Notes under the pieces: model-generated | What the model was told of the DNA's origin: nothing | Seen by the model: only the letters and a program-made list of their open reading frames with translations | The model's database searches: none | Program-made: the position numbers and the translations under genes | Shown here: piece after piece, positions 46,168 to 57,530 of the stretch | How positions within the stretch are numbered: position 1 is the first letter of the stretch | Layout: every line of letters begins with the position of its first letter | Assembly (NCBI RefSeq): GCF_000090795.2 | Contig: NW_003546427.1 | Coordinates: 84,320-148,319 of the forward strand | Length of the DNA stretch: 64,000 bases | Source: Amphimedon queenslandica | Taxonomy: Eukaryota; Porifera; Demospongiae; Haplosclerida; Niphatidae | Direction: 5' to 3'

Positions 46168-46459
46168 CTTGTTTCTAAGAAAACTAAAAGGTCTCGATTC
46201 GTCTCGATAATTCTTTGCCACGTGAGCTGAGCTCACTATCTTACTGTATACTGCGTAGGTGGAGCCAGGGGTGTGATGATGATTAGATCATTAAATTGAA
46301 GAGTTATTTTTTTATTGCAAAGAAAAAATTGATTAAAAAATCAGACATTCACTGCCAAAATAATGGATTTCATGAATGTCGTCACAATCAATAATTGCCA
46401 AGCAATCCATAATAATAAGAAAACAAAAAATAAGAATAATGTGCAAACAAAACAGCAGC
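46168..46459. promoter_or_regulatory. SELENON 3' UTR overlapping the STIP1 promoter
   Basis: Only 292 bp separate the SELENON stop from the STIP1 start, on the same strand. The SELENON-proximal half carries the SECIS-like element (46329-46391) and an AATAAA-like signal on the minus strand just beyond it (around 46310-46317). The STIP1-proximal half has a CACGTG E-box (46220-46225) and a GTGAGCTGAGCTCAC palindrome. Confidence 0.6.
46329..46391 (-). promoter_or_regulatory. SECIS element of SELENON
   Basis: On the minus strand the order is: helix I arm TTGATT (46391-46386), core GTGA (46385-46382), helix II arm GACATTCA (46380-46373), an unpaired AAA at 46370-46368, and an apical CCA/TGG mini-stem. 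The mirror arm TGAATGTC (46351-46344), core TGAT (46343-46340) and helix I arm AATCAA (46334-46329) complete it. Core-to-AAA spacing is 11 nt, as SECIS elements require, and the extra mini-stem makes it form 2. The core has G instead of the usual A before TGA. It begins 69 nt after the stop codon. SECIS elements recruit SBP2 and EFSec to read UGA as selenocysteine. Confidence 0.82.
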
Positions 46460-49400
46460 TTATATAGTTTTCGATTCAAATTTACTAATACCCTCTTGAA
46501 GAAACTTTTTATACTTGATGTTAAGAGGCTGTTCAGTCCTAAAATTATAATAATATTACAAAACACTTATGTTTAAAACATACTCAAAAGGAGTTAATGA
46601 GGTCTCTTCCTCAGATAAATGAAGAAGAGAATTGGCATTGGAATGCACCAGTACTTCACCATCAGGGGCAACTACCATCATTTCAACTGGAAAACTAAAA
46701 GAAAAGATCAAATAGACAAAATTCCTGCAAAATAAATACTTGTAACTATCCAGTGAAAGCTGTGCAAGCTTCTTCTCCTCAGGACTGTAAGTACTGTTAT
46801 TAATAATATCCTGGATATGAAAGAAAACAAGATACATGTACATGTATACATGTAGGTATGCAGTGTGTATTATCATCAGCCTGATACTTCATACAAAACC
46901 AGACACATACATGTGTACATGTATATGGCTAATTAAAAGTTAATGGCTCTAATAATTTTAGTACATACACTGTACATACATGTAGGCAGTAGGCACATGC
47001 AGGTACAGTGTATATGTACAATGTACATGTCACATGCACACATGTAATGTACAAATTGATCATTTACCTGTACATCCTTCACAAAAGACCAACTAGACAC
47101 AAATCTCTCAGTAAGGAGATTTTTAACGGGCGAACAACCCAGGGGACCATCCCTGAGTGTTCGCCCGGAACCTCAGCATGACTGATCGTCCAGTGCCCCC
47201 CACAAGATTATAGAATGAATTAATTTGTTCTCCTTTTTAGCAGTATCAAATGCTTCAAGAAATGGAAGATAAGGAACCTAAAAAGGAAGTACTGTGTGAC
47301 TATGAATCACATAATTATGCTACACTGCATATTAAACAGTATCATGCAAATGAAGATGTATTGTATGTGTACATATGCACTGTATGCACATGTACAACAA
47401 AATTAAAGCATAGAGCACATGCAGTCATGAGCATTATGCATGTAAATTAAAATAATACTAACTTCTTTAAAAGGATAAAGTGTCTTTTCCAGTTTGATAA
47501 CAGCTTCATCAACTGATATCTCATTATTCCATGAGAGTTCATGGAAAGGATAGACAGGTTGAGAATCAGGCACTTCAATGGATACCTCTGTGTTATCAGT
47601 AAACAATATGCTGGGACTTGAAGAATACAACTTCATCTTTGGAACAAAACCTACACATACAACATTATAAAACTACTAGAAAGAATGTAAAACATGAAGG
47701 GACTCAGCATCCTGACCATGCCTCCCAGTCACGCCCATACACTCTACATACATAACAAAAATTTATCACCAGAGTGGGCTTCGCTCAATGAATTAGTATG
47801 TAAGTAAAAATCACCACAATTTTAAAATTAATTTTTTAGACATGAAGCTTAAAGCTTCATACATGTAGTTGTGCAATAGTGACTATTGCAATAAAACTAT
47901 GGGCAATTTTGACTGCTCACTTTGCTGTTGCGGATATAATTATTATGAGCCAATAAGGTCATATACTTGCAATTGTTAACACTTATTTACTAAGTGTAAT
48001 TGCAATTATTAATACACACTATCCTATACAAAAGTCTATTTAGATTTAAATAGCAATGTTTGGTACCTGTAATAAAAGCACTAAGGTATGCTGTTTGTGG
48101 GGATCTATTTCCACAAATTACATATTTTCAAAAATATTTTACCTTGAAAATAAACTGGTATTACACTTACCAATATCAACCTCATTCTGATCAGGCCCTG
48201 TCAACCACTCCATATCTAAATTCACAAAAGAAAAAGTTTGGAATGAAATGAATGCATCAAAATACTTGCAAAAAGTCAATAAAAATGCCCATAACAATGA
48301 TAAGAGTAATGTTATCCACATTATTACATGTTACTTAACGAACCAATATTAAGAGCATTCTTTGTAGGTAGACTCATTTCAAAATACTCAATATGTGAAG
48401 CATCTTTACTAATAATGAGACGGCCAGCAAGCTGAGCTGGAGTAAACCAGAAAGGATAACTGGGCTCAGTGTTCAACTGGAACTCAATATGTGACCTAAA
48501 CAAATCAAAATGAAAATTGTTAGCTTTTGCTGACATTATTTAATTCTAAAGTGTCATGCGAATAACAAAGAATCAGGAAAAAGTTGTGGCAGGTAAATAA
48601 CCTGATAACAATATCATAAAATGTATCATTTTCAGCCCTTAAAACAGCCAGTGTGCCTCTTGGGCCAAATCTTGTGTTAACAAAGACATTAGGATGAAAC
48701 ATGGAAAGGATAGCGTGAAGGAAAACTTCGTTGCCACGAGGAGCTGGAGGATAGTACACATTCATATGAGGACGGCGCCCAAAATACTCAGAGTCAACTA
48801 CATAGTAAGGTTCCCCAACTTGTTTCCCTTCTGGTGGAAGGAAAATTTTGAAATTTCCAGTCCCAAAAGTATGAATTGGGTGATGAACATTTTTCCATTT
48901 CACTAGACCAGGAAGAAGTTGATCAGGTGATCCAAACAAGAACTAGAGAAAGGAAAAAGGCAGATACAGCAAAGTACAAGTACATGAGTGTGAACTGTGT
49001 TTCTTACTTGATCTTTATTGGTAAACTTGCTCATTGTTTTTAAATCAAGAGGTACATACTCTGCCATTACAGTAATTCCTTCTTTATCAGGACCAAGTGC
49101 AGCATCAACAAAAGAATACACCTCCCGTAAGCTACTCTATTATGATTGAAACAAAGCCATGAACTAAATATGACACAATAAGAATAAGTTAAGAAACACA
49201 TAAATCATTTGTGAGTCATGTACATTGTAAATGATTATGTATGGTGTCCAACAGTTTCAAGGTACATTGCATCTCCAGTTTCAGCATAACATTCAAAAAC
49301 AACAAAAGCCTCCTGTTATTATTTATTATTGTTTGATAAATGTACATGCAACAGATGTAAGTTCAGTAAAATATATATAAAAGTTATTCTTGCATCACTG

Positions 49401-50117
49401 GTCTCATATGTGCTCAAAGTAATGAATTTATAAAGGAGCCCATAAAAATTTAAAAATACAAAGGCAATGAGACTCACAAGCTAAAAACCACTGGTTGCAC
49501 ATTTTACAGGTGTACGTGTAAAAAAATAGATGAATTTCTCATGAGAGTTACAATGAGGTATTGCAGAAGTTAGAAGTGGTTATGCTACTGCCATGAAGAC
49601 ACATACACAGATTTTAATTGAAACTAAGTGTACATGCTTTGACTTACATGTAGCTCGGTTTGATAAATGAAATACACATAATGTACATAGACAATGCGAC
49701 CAAAAAATATTTACTTCATTCCCAGCAGTCTCGAATAATGATATATTAAGATCTTGTATAATCTGCATAAACTCATAAGGATCTATGTTACCATCAGCAT
49801 TAGCATCGTATATCCTGAAATGATTCATTGCTGGAGCTGGTATCTCATATTGTGGCACTTCACCATACCTAAAATGAGTATCTTAAACTCAACATTCATC
49901 ATTCTTACCCCATCCTGGCCATATATTCTTCATGCAATGTCGGTATGTGATAAATTACAAAAGCCAGTATAATAGGGAGGAGAGCAAGTAGATGCCAGCT
50001 ACAAAACTTTGGAGCAGAGGCATTGTTTGAAGTATTGTCATCTCCTGGCGGCTGAGGTTGAGCAGGAGGGGGCTCTCCTTTCTCTCCAGCTTTGACTGCC
50101 TTCTTGTTGGAAGGCAT
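46460..50117 (-). CDS. SELENON: Selenoprotein N, with in-frame UGA for selenocysteine
   Basis: Eleven exons, 5' to 3': 49909-50117, 49715-49868, 49008-49136, 48602-48942, 48344-48495, 48171-48215, 47463-47650, 47068-47277, 46740-46810, 46584-46694 and 46460-46538. They total 1689 nt, or 562 residues. SELENON is an ER membrane redox protein that senses luminal calcium and protects SERCA. Visible are an N-terminal membrane segment ([18 protein letters not shown]), an EF-hand ([14 protein letters not shown]), the conserved core ([53 protein letters not shown]) and the thioredoxin-like site. In exon 47068-47277 the reading WGALDDQSC is followed by TGA (47175-47173) and then GSGRTLRD, exactly where vertebrate SELENON has Sec in SCUG. 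The frame is open from there to TAA at 46462-46460. Without recoding the product would end at this UGA. Confidence 0.96.
47127..47167 (-). promoter_or_regulatory. Selenocysteine redefinition element (stem-loop after the UGA)
   Basis: Five bases after the UGA, the transcript folds as CGGGCGAACA (47167-47158) pairing with TGTTCGCCCG (47136-47127). A second 5-bp stem CAGGG/CCCTG lies inside around a six-base loop. Vertebrate SELENON mRNA has a stem-loop at this same place that promotes UGA recoding. The stem is also coding, and it is the strongest GC hairpin in the gene. Confidence 0.88.
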
Positions 50118-50302
50118 TGTCGTAGCTGGAGATACGATTTTAAAACAGAGAGATTTAGAGAGTTCAAAGTTCAGTGAAACTCAGAATCTCAGATGACTTC
50201 TCTGCTTGATCCACCCATTAGAGGCGGGGCTTTATACTGCGCATGCGCGTGCTGTATGAATAGGCGTGATCAAAACTCACGACCGGCCACGCCTAATTAA
50301 AA
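50118..50302. promoter_or_regulatory. Shared promoter of SELENON and ZFPL1 with an NRF-1 palindrome
   Basis: The 185 bp between divergent start codons contains TGCGCATGCGCG at 50238-50249, matching the NRF-1 consensus YGCGCAYGCGCR. It is also one of the few CpG-rich patches in the window (GAGGCGGGGC nearby). Confidence 0.75.
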
Positions 50303-52834
50303 ATGGGATTGTGCAAGTGTCCAAAAAAAAGAGTTACAAATCTTTTCTGCTTTGTCCACAGGGTCAATGTGTGTGAGGACTGTATGATCAGACAGCACTC
50401 AAGAGTAAGAATGATAATAGGCATCTCCTTTAAAAGTTCTTGATAGTGTATAGTTCATTCATATCTCCAGTGGCTTCAGGATAGTGATTATGAATCTGTT
50501 TGTCTTCTTTGTGCGAAGTCACTAGACTATGGAGATGTTGTTCGGCTCTGTTGTCATGGTAAAATTTTGATGTGTGTGTAATGAGAGATAAGAATCCATT
50601 AGTTGTGTGTGAATGAAATTTAATGGTGATGCAACATAATTAGTTTTATAAATGATAATGGTTGTGGAGTGGTTGGTCAGGTAAATGTTAAAGCATAGTT
50701 TGTGAGACTTTTAATGGAAAAGGGTAAATTTTTTATTGTTTTACCAGATAGAAGGACATGTGCATGTACTGTAAATCTAGAGTAAATTCTGTGCCGCTGC
50801 ATCAGTTTAAAACCTTAGAAATTTTTGTATCTATGGTCAGGGCCACTGAGAGAGCTTCATGGTCCCAGGTATGGAGATAAATGTACATATTATAGATTGA
50901 TAATTTGAAAATAAAAAAAAAGCCTTGTAAGTGAAACTTCAAACTTGTGGGGCCTTCTGCTTCTGGAGTTGTTGTATTGTTAGGGGCTATCATCGGAAAT
51001 TCCCCCTCTCCTGCCCAGTATCCTAATGAGCACATTGTATCATGAGTGTATAGAATGTAGATGTAAAGTACATTTAGATAGTGATTTTTGTTGGTTACTA
51101 ATTTTTTGCAATTTTAGCTTATAGCAAGAATTGCCTGTTGGATTAAAAAGTAATTTATGAAATTAGAGCCTTAAGAATGCCATTGTGTTATGTAGCTACA
51201 TGTAGCAAAAGGTATGTTAATGAACCGCAGTATTGTGTATTTTCTGTCAACTTCAATCAAGCCAATGTGCATTTGGAAGTTAATCAATTTCATTGTCATT
51301 ATGGGGCATGATTTCCAAATTGATTTAAATGCAGATTGGTTTGCCAATTATTGAATAACTTTATTTTAGATTTGTTTCATGTGTCCTGCCTTGATGGATA
51401 TGTTCAATCAGCTACTGGTCATTCTAAAAGTTACCTTCCATCTGAACTGAAGTGCCCCCAGTGCAAAGTACATGCACATGTATATTGTATTGTGATACAT
51501 CTACCTTTATGCCAGTCCAATTTGTAAATGTCATACCATATACATGTAAATGTACTTTGATTTTGTGAATTTTTAGGATTGCTTATTTCCTTCCAGTCAT
51601 GTTGTTTCACCAATAGCTGATCAACTGAGGTTAATATTAAAAAACTATTGGTGGGGGAGAGAAGGTCTAGGTCTTGAAACTGAAATGGTAAGGGAAGATA
51701 AGAAAATTAATAAATGTAGCATTGTAGAGAATAAATAATGAATCTGTCGATCACAGCTAATAGTCATTGTGTCATCACTGCTTCTTTTTTAGGGTGAAGT
51801 TACTTTTGAAGATGATGAAATATTGACAACTGGAGGTAAAGTTTCTTATTATTTGCATGCCATTGATATGTAGTCGTTGTAGAAGGTCTCTCAACAGCAC
51901 TTGATAATCAAGTAACCAGCACTCCTTTATCTAATTTTCAGACATCGCGTGATAATCACGTCACATTGGAGCTTTTTGAGCAGCCTCTGAATAGAGGAGC
52001 TGGTATGAAATACATTATTAAGTATATATACTGTACTCATTTTAACACTGGCCATTCTGTATGTCAGGTCATATAGCATGGCTTGTAGTCCATACAGCAC
52101 AGTTTATGGTTTGCGTTGTATAAACTGTGATGGCAAGACCAGTGGAACTGCATGTTTAGCTTAGTGGGGTAATGGTGGCAGCCTATTTGTGAAACAGGTG
52201 TTTGTGCTGGTGCCTTTCATGCAGCCAAGCATATAGAAAATAATGCTAATAGGGGAAATACAGCACTTGAAGTGCAGTCTTGAAAGCCAGACATACACAC
52301 CTCTTGTGGGAGGCAGAGCAAGTCAGAGAAAATATTTACAGCTTGAATTTTCCTTGTTAGAGCGACACAATCCAGTTCCTATACCTAGTAGTGACTATTT
52401 AGATGAAGATAAGTACAAACGGAAAAATCCTATTATTGGAATGAAGCATTGGTTCAGGTTAGTAAAATTATAATTAAAAGTACACAAATGGCAATGATGA
52501 ACAAGTAGAGTTACAGTGTAGAAAAGATTGTGCACCAAATGATAATCTCACGATAAGACCTCTTAAATGTATGACTTGAAATCATAGAGTTTTTTTGAAG
52601 CACGCAATACAATGTACATTTGTAATAAAACGCTATCTTTTTAGGTCACAGCAGTTCAGCAAGTTATCATTAGATGATTCAAATGTCACAGTTAAAAGAA
52701 ACCTTATTATTTTCCTGATAGTGTGCATGGCAGTAATGACATTAATAGTATTTATGACTAGAGTTAGTAGCAGGAGAGACCCTAGTCAGAACTTAGACTG
52801 GAAAATAAACCCTAATATAAGGACAGGTCAATAA
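50303..52834 (+). CDS. ZFPL1: ZFPL1, Golgi B-box/RING-like membrane protein
   Basis: Eight exons: 50303-50404, 50447-50558, 51370-51467, 51577-51687, 51793-51835, 51874-52002, 52253-52457 and 52645-52834. They total 990 nt, or 329 residues (human 310). ZFPL1 is an integral cis-Golgi protein that binds GM130 and maintains Golgi structure. The start [17 protein letters not shown] is almost that of vertebrates. The B-box-like part ([15 protein letters not shown]), the linker [15 protein letters not shown] and the RING-like pair ([27 protein letters not shown]) follow. Near the C-terminus [10 protein letters not shown] precedes a single membrane segment ([18 protein letters not shown]). Intron 1 is only 42 nt. 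Confidence 0.95.
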
Positions 52835-53146
52835 TTTTAATTTTACATTATAAGTAACTAAACAGTGGCATCTTTACATTGTACACAATGTATATCTATA
52901 GCAATTTTCAATATGAAACTTATTTCAATTGTTGATAGCTTCATTACTACGCTAACCAACCAACATACAATGTATGTACTCTAGCTTTGTGAGTTGTGAC
53001 CTCTATAAATACATGTACATGCAGCATGTATTTCAACATTTAAACATCATTCTGTCAATGATTATATACTTCAAAAAATCATTCATGTAAATTTTAATGG
53101 TTCAGACTTCAGAGCAGTATAAGTTCTAATAGCAAAAAATACACTG
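52835..53146. other. Intergenic between convergent ZFPL1 and SRP9
   Basis: About 310 bp of AT-rich sequence that must carry both 3' UTRs. I see no exon or repeat element apart from short TACATGTA motifs. Confidence 0.6.
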
Positions 53147-53685
53147 TTATGTAGGTACTTTGGCTATCATATGCCGTAATAATGTGTTGTTCAATCTCTC
53201 TAATTTCTTTACATCTTGAAGTTGGTCAGTCCTGTATTTTATACACTGTGAATAAAAAACATACATGTATATCAGTATTCTTAAATCAGGTCTCTTTGTT
53301 GTGGTCCCCATTTGCACATGAACAAAAGACTTAATATGGAATATGTGCATAAGTTGTATGGTGTGTTCAAGATCAAATTGATATAGGCATGAAATGAAGT
53401 TGAGATCACTTGGGCTTTATCTTTAAAAGTCCCTACTCTTTTTCAGTGCCATATAGTTACCAAAGTAGAACTTACCACATTGTCATCTGTTGCTTTAAGA
53501 ACCAGAGAACCACTGCAGTGTCTATACTTCACAATAAATCTAACCTGAAGAAGACAAGAATAGTGTGACGTCATTAGTCGACACATTATCTGTCTACGTC
53601 TTTCTCATTCTACCTTCCAAGGATTTTGCTGGTAGAGCCTCTCTAAACCTTTGGCAAAATCGTCCCAAGTTTGTAGGTAAGGCAT
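53147..53685 (-). CDS. SRP9: Signal recognition particle 9 kDa protein
   Basis: Three exons: 53614-53685, 53476-53544 and 53147-53245. They total 240 nt, or 79 residues (human 86). SRP9 pairs with SRP14 on the Alu domain of SRP RNA and slows translation until the ribosome docks at the ER. Similarity is end to end: MPYLQTWDDFAKGLERLY, VRFIVKYRHCSGSLVLKATD and CIKYRTDQLQDVKKLERLN. The C-terminal tail after MIAKVPT is shorter than in vertebrates. Confidence 0.95.
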
Positions 53686-53868
53686 CGATGGCAAATCTTC
53701 CTCGACTGAGTATCGATGAGTCTCGTATGAGATTGATTGCCTTTATTTTTAACCCTTTGTAATTTTACTGTTTCCCACGTGTCCCCGGTTTGGATTGAGT
53801 CTTTAGTTTAGTGTCGACATACATGACATAGATACTAGTGTGGATTCTTCAGCATAAGCTCAACAATA
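53686..53868. promoter_or_regulatory. Shared promoter of SRP9 and ZCCHC9
   Basis: A gap of 183 bp between divergent start codons, so both promoters must lie here. A CCACGTG-like E-box (53775-53781) is present. No other site can be assigned with confidence. Confidence 0.6.
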
Positions 53869-56800
53869 ATGACAAGGACTGCCAGAAGAAAAGCTAAAAA
53901 GAAATATGAAGAGGCTAGCACTTGGAGCAAATTATCAGTCAAGCAAGTAACTCGAGGTAGCTATCTAAGAGTGATTAGAAGTACATACCGTATAGGGGTT
54001 TTACTTTGTTGGTATAAAATTCCGTGAATTTGTTCAGATTTGCCATTTGTTGGTATAAATTTTTGCGAATCTTACCCTCTGAAGCCATTTTTCCTAGTGT
54101 GCCATACCTCTTTTGTGGAATTTAATTTCACAAATTAAATGAAAATACGAAATTCGCGAAATTTATTACCAGTGAAATATATGCTATAACCCCTATACGG
54201 TATGTGAGGACATGTATGTATAGTTCAGTACTGCTTAACATTAGGCTAGTTATTATTAATTCTGGTAGATCTGTGGAGTGTCAACTAGAATATATGCCAC
54301 CGGAAACCACACCCTCTCGATCTTAGAGCACCTGCCCATAGGGTTAAGGGGTTTAGTGTTTATTTTTTACTTCTGGTGGCAGATATCCTAGTTGATCCGA
54401 TCTGGATTTATATACGTGGTCCCTAATTGTATCAGCCCTGTGGAAGGGGTGTAGCAAAATTGCCAAACACCAGCCTTAATATCCTACGTGTACATGTGCA
54501 TGTACATGTGTGCTCAATTGTGTGCCACACCTCCTGGGACTGCCAACTTCTTAATTGTGCAGTTAGCCAGAACTGTTCCCTTGATATTAAAATGGAAATG
54601 TTGTTGTGTTGATTGTTATTGATGCAGGCAGAGAATTGTGTGACTCATTTACAAATGTATGGTCTGTTTTCCCATCATACATCTTGATCATTGATGTGTC
54701 TTGGTAGACGGTGTACATAAGGTCTCATTCTCTAGGCAAAATAATTTTTTGACCATATTACACTAAACTTGGACTGCAATGTGACATTTAATTTTGTGCA
54801 TTTGAAAAACAAGTAAAAGAAATAGTTTTCACCACCTTTCCTGTTTGAATGCTACACGTATCATTTTGTTTGCAATGACCATAACAACACACATTATTAC
54901 ACTAGAACAAGAAGACTATGAGATAATTACGAAAAGATTATTAGAAGTTCCTGTATGACCTGGGGCCCATAAGAATAATACATATAATACATAGACTTTT
55001 TTGGTAGTGACCTCGTCTTGATTTTATCTACTGTGCAGGATTGAGTTTCATGAATGAACTTGTAAAGTCTCATACATGTAGCTGAATAGTTGATTTTAAC
55101 ATTGAACAAAAAGTACAGCACCAGTGCAAAAGAACCATCGCCTTACTATTGCAATTTTAGCAACTCTACAGTATATGGCACTAGTCAGTTACCACTTGAT
55201 TCTTATGATTCACACATACATGTACATGTAGCTTTCACTAAACTCTCATGTCCGTCTTAAGTGTGAGTCTAAGCTTTCTTCATTTAACTCATTCATAAGT
55301 TATTATCTTTACTTTGTTCTCCAGTTTCATCATCTGGGAAAATGTTTCAGAGGAAAAAAAAGAAACTTAAAACTAGCGAAGTTGAAAAAGTGGATGAAAA
55401 GAAAGAAAGAATGCGACAAAAGAGAAGGCAGAGAAGAGCATATTCTAAAGTTAGAATTTAAGACCTTTTATCACTCAATTTGACATTTTGATTAAGAAGA
55501 AATCATTATGTTGTACTCTAAAATGTGGCCATAGTACATGCACAGTATCTATTGGGCCTTTCCATTGCATAATTATTTTTAGGAGTCAATTTGGTGGAGG
55601 ATAAAAGGATTAAAAAGCCAAATGACACTATGTTGTAGCATATTACCGGTACTTGTTTTTAACCAGTTTTCAGTATAGATGGATCCTTCAACTCTTAATT
55701 GTTTTAAATGTAGTACTAGGAGTTAGAGGATGTTATGGAAAGGACAAAGGTGACAATCCCTATTTACCCAAGTTACATTTTTGTTACCTTATATTTGACA
55801 GACCTTTTTCATTTGTGCCACAGAGTTATGTTTCAAATACTGTAGAAGTGGAATATTTTACTGCCTTATTATTTAATTTTTAAATTTTTACGTGTTTTTA
55901 ATTTTATGGTTTTCATGTGAGCTAATATAAATTAATATAACTGACAAAATATTAACTGGTTTTTAATTTTACTTTTTTTCTGTTATTGTAAAGTTTTAAA
56001 AATTCGAATTTTATAGTATAACATGTACATTTAGGTGTGTTTTAAGTGTCGTCAGCCAGGACATCATTTAGAGGACTGTAAGAATAATAATGATGAATTG
56101 AACATTTGTTTTAAGTGTGGATCTACAGAACATTCTGTGAAGTCATGTAAAGCTGTAGTTCCATCAGGTACATGTAAATAATTCCTTTGTCTATACAAGC
56201 TAATTTTATTGTTTTAGGTTCTTACCCATTTGCTCAGTGTTTTATATGTGGAGAATCTGGGCATTTATCACGCTCTTGCCCTGACAATCCGCGGGGATTG
56301 TATCCTAATGGTAATAATTGTTTAACGGATGGTTTACAGGAATACATATCTATAATTTTAGTGATTGAGGGTTGCAGGTCCCAGGTGCAGTGTCAAGCCT
56401 TGTTATCACAAAGTCACTTTGTACCCTGATGGAGGTGGTGAAGAATTACGTCTGTGTCTGTGAAGCACAAAGTGATATGATTGTCCGTTATTTAGATATA
56501 CAAGTAGTTGGCAATGTGATGCTCTTTCTAATGCAACATTTGTGTAATGAGATATGTCATAGTTAGAAACTGCTGTTATAAAGATCATTTGTAAAAACTA
56601 GCACTGGGGACCTGCGCCTCTAAAGCTAAAGTATAAAATAATCCTGTACCAATTTGACTGTGCTTTACTGAATTGGAGCAGAATTAATTATGAATGAATT
56701 TGTGTGAATTGTTGTGATACTGATGTAGAAGTCGTCTTTATTTCAGGTGGTGGGTGTAAAGTTTGTGGATCAGTGGAGCACTTCAAAGCAAATTGTCCTG

Positions 56801-56989
56801 AGAAATTTAATAGCTCAAAGCCAAAAGGGAAAGGTGAAGTATTATGATACTTTTGACTCATGAAAATGTGTAAAAATTTGTTAATTACTGGTATTATGTA
56901 ATTTAATAGGTGACTTCAGTCAGGAAGATGAAGAAGTAGAAAAGACCGAACAAAATCATAAATTAAAACAGAAAATTGTAAAGTTTTAA
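53869..56989 (+). CDS. ZCCHC9: ZCCHC9, CCHC zinc-knuckle protein
   Basis: Six exons: 53869-53956, 55325-55449, 56035-56167, 56218-56310, 56747-56833 and 56910-56989. They total 606 nt, or 201 residues (human about 271). ZCCHC9 is a nuclear/nucleolar RNA-binding protein linked to ribosome biogenesis. Four CCHC knuckles are visible: CFKCRQPGHHLEDC, CFKCGSTEHSVKSC, CFICGESGHLSRSC and CKVCGSVEHFKANC. The third, with PDNPRGLYPN after it, is close to the vertebrate protein. The N-terminus is shorter and lysine/arginine rich (KMFQRKKKKLK). The end KIVKF matches the family's terminal VVNF-like motif. Intron 1 holds a MITE. Confidence 0.93.
53986..54202. mobile_element. ACCGTATAG-family MITE in ZCCHC9 intron 1
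   Basis: The ends are perfectly inverted for the first 14 bases: TACCGTATAGGGGTTTTA on the left and the complement of TACCGTATAGGGGTTATA on the right. At 217 bp it forms a subfamily with GGGG after the shared TACCGTATAG end. Confidence 0.88.
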
Positions 56990-57530
56990 ATTTAGACATC
57001 ATGCACTGAATTAAATATTATCATAATAAAATCACATTTTTCAGTACACCTTGTCAAGTTATTGAGGTTCAACTAATGTTCAAAATGGCTAGAGAGGAAA
57101 GGTGATGTATAAAAATGGCATCATGCCTTGTGTGCTCACAATTGCACTGAATGTAGAAGTATAGTCAAACCAGTCACCTTTAAGTAGTTATATTGTGTCC
57201 TAAGATAGTCAGATTTGAATGTATACTGTTCCATGAATACCCAAACTTAAGTCATACATGTAGTTTCTGAAGTCTACAGACTGTTCATACTGATGTAGAC
57301 TATGTTATTTTTCTAGAGAGCCTACTATTGACCAAGTAGTACTACTTAGTCATGCAGTAGATATTATAGACTACACAAACCTCACTATAAATTTAATAGA
57401 CAAAATATATAGGACTAACAAAATAAACAAGACCAAAGGTGCTTAGCAGCTAATGAAACAGAAAATTCATAACAGTAACATAAAAAGTTATATATTACAT
57501 GTACCAAGTACTGTTAAACAAGACACTCTT
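56990..57530. other. Intergenic between convergent ZCCHC9 and SR-protein genes
   Basis: This 541-bp stretch holds both 3' UTRs. It has no coding exon and no structured repeat that I can see. Confidence 0.6.

Noticed and set aside
47177-47275. An apparent end of SELENON before the SCUG site
   Set aside because: The TGA is flanked on both sides by strongly conserved SELENON sequence in one exon, so it is the selenocysteine codon and not a stop.
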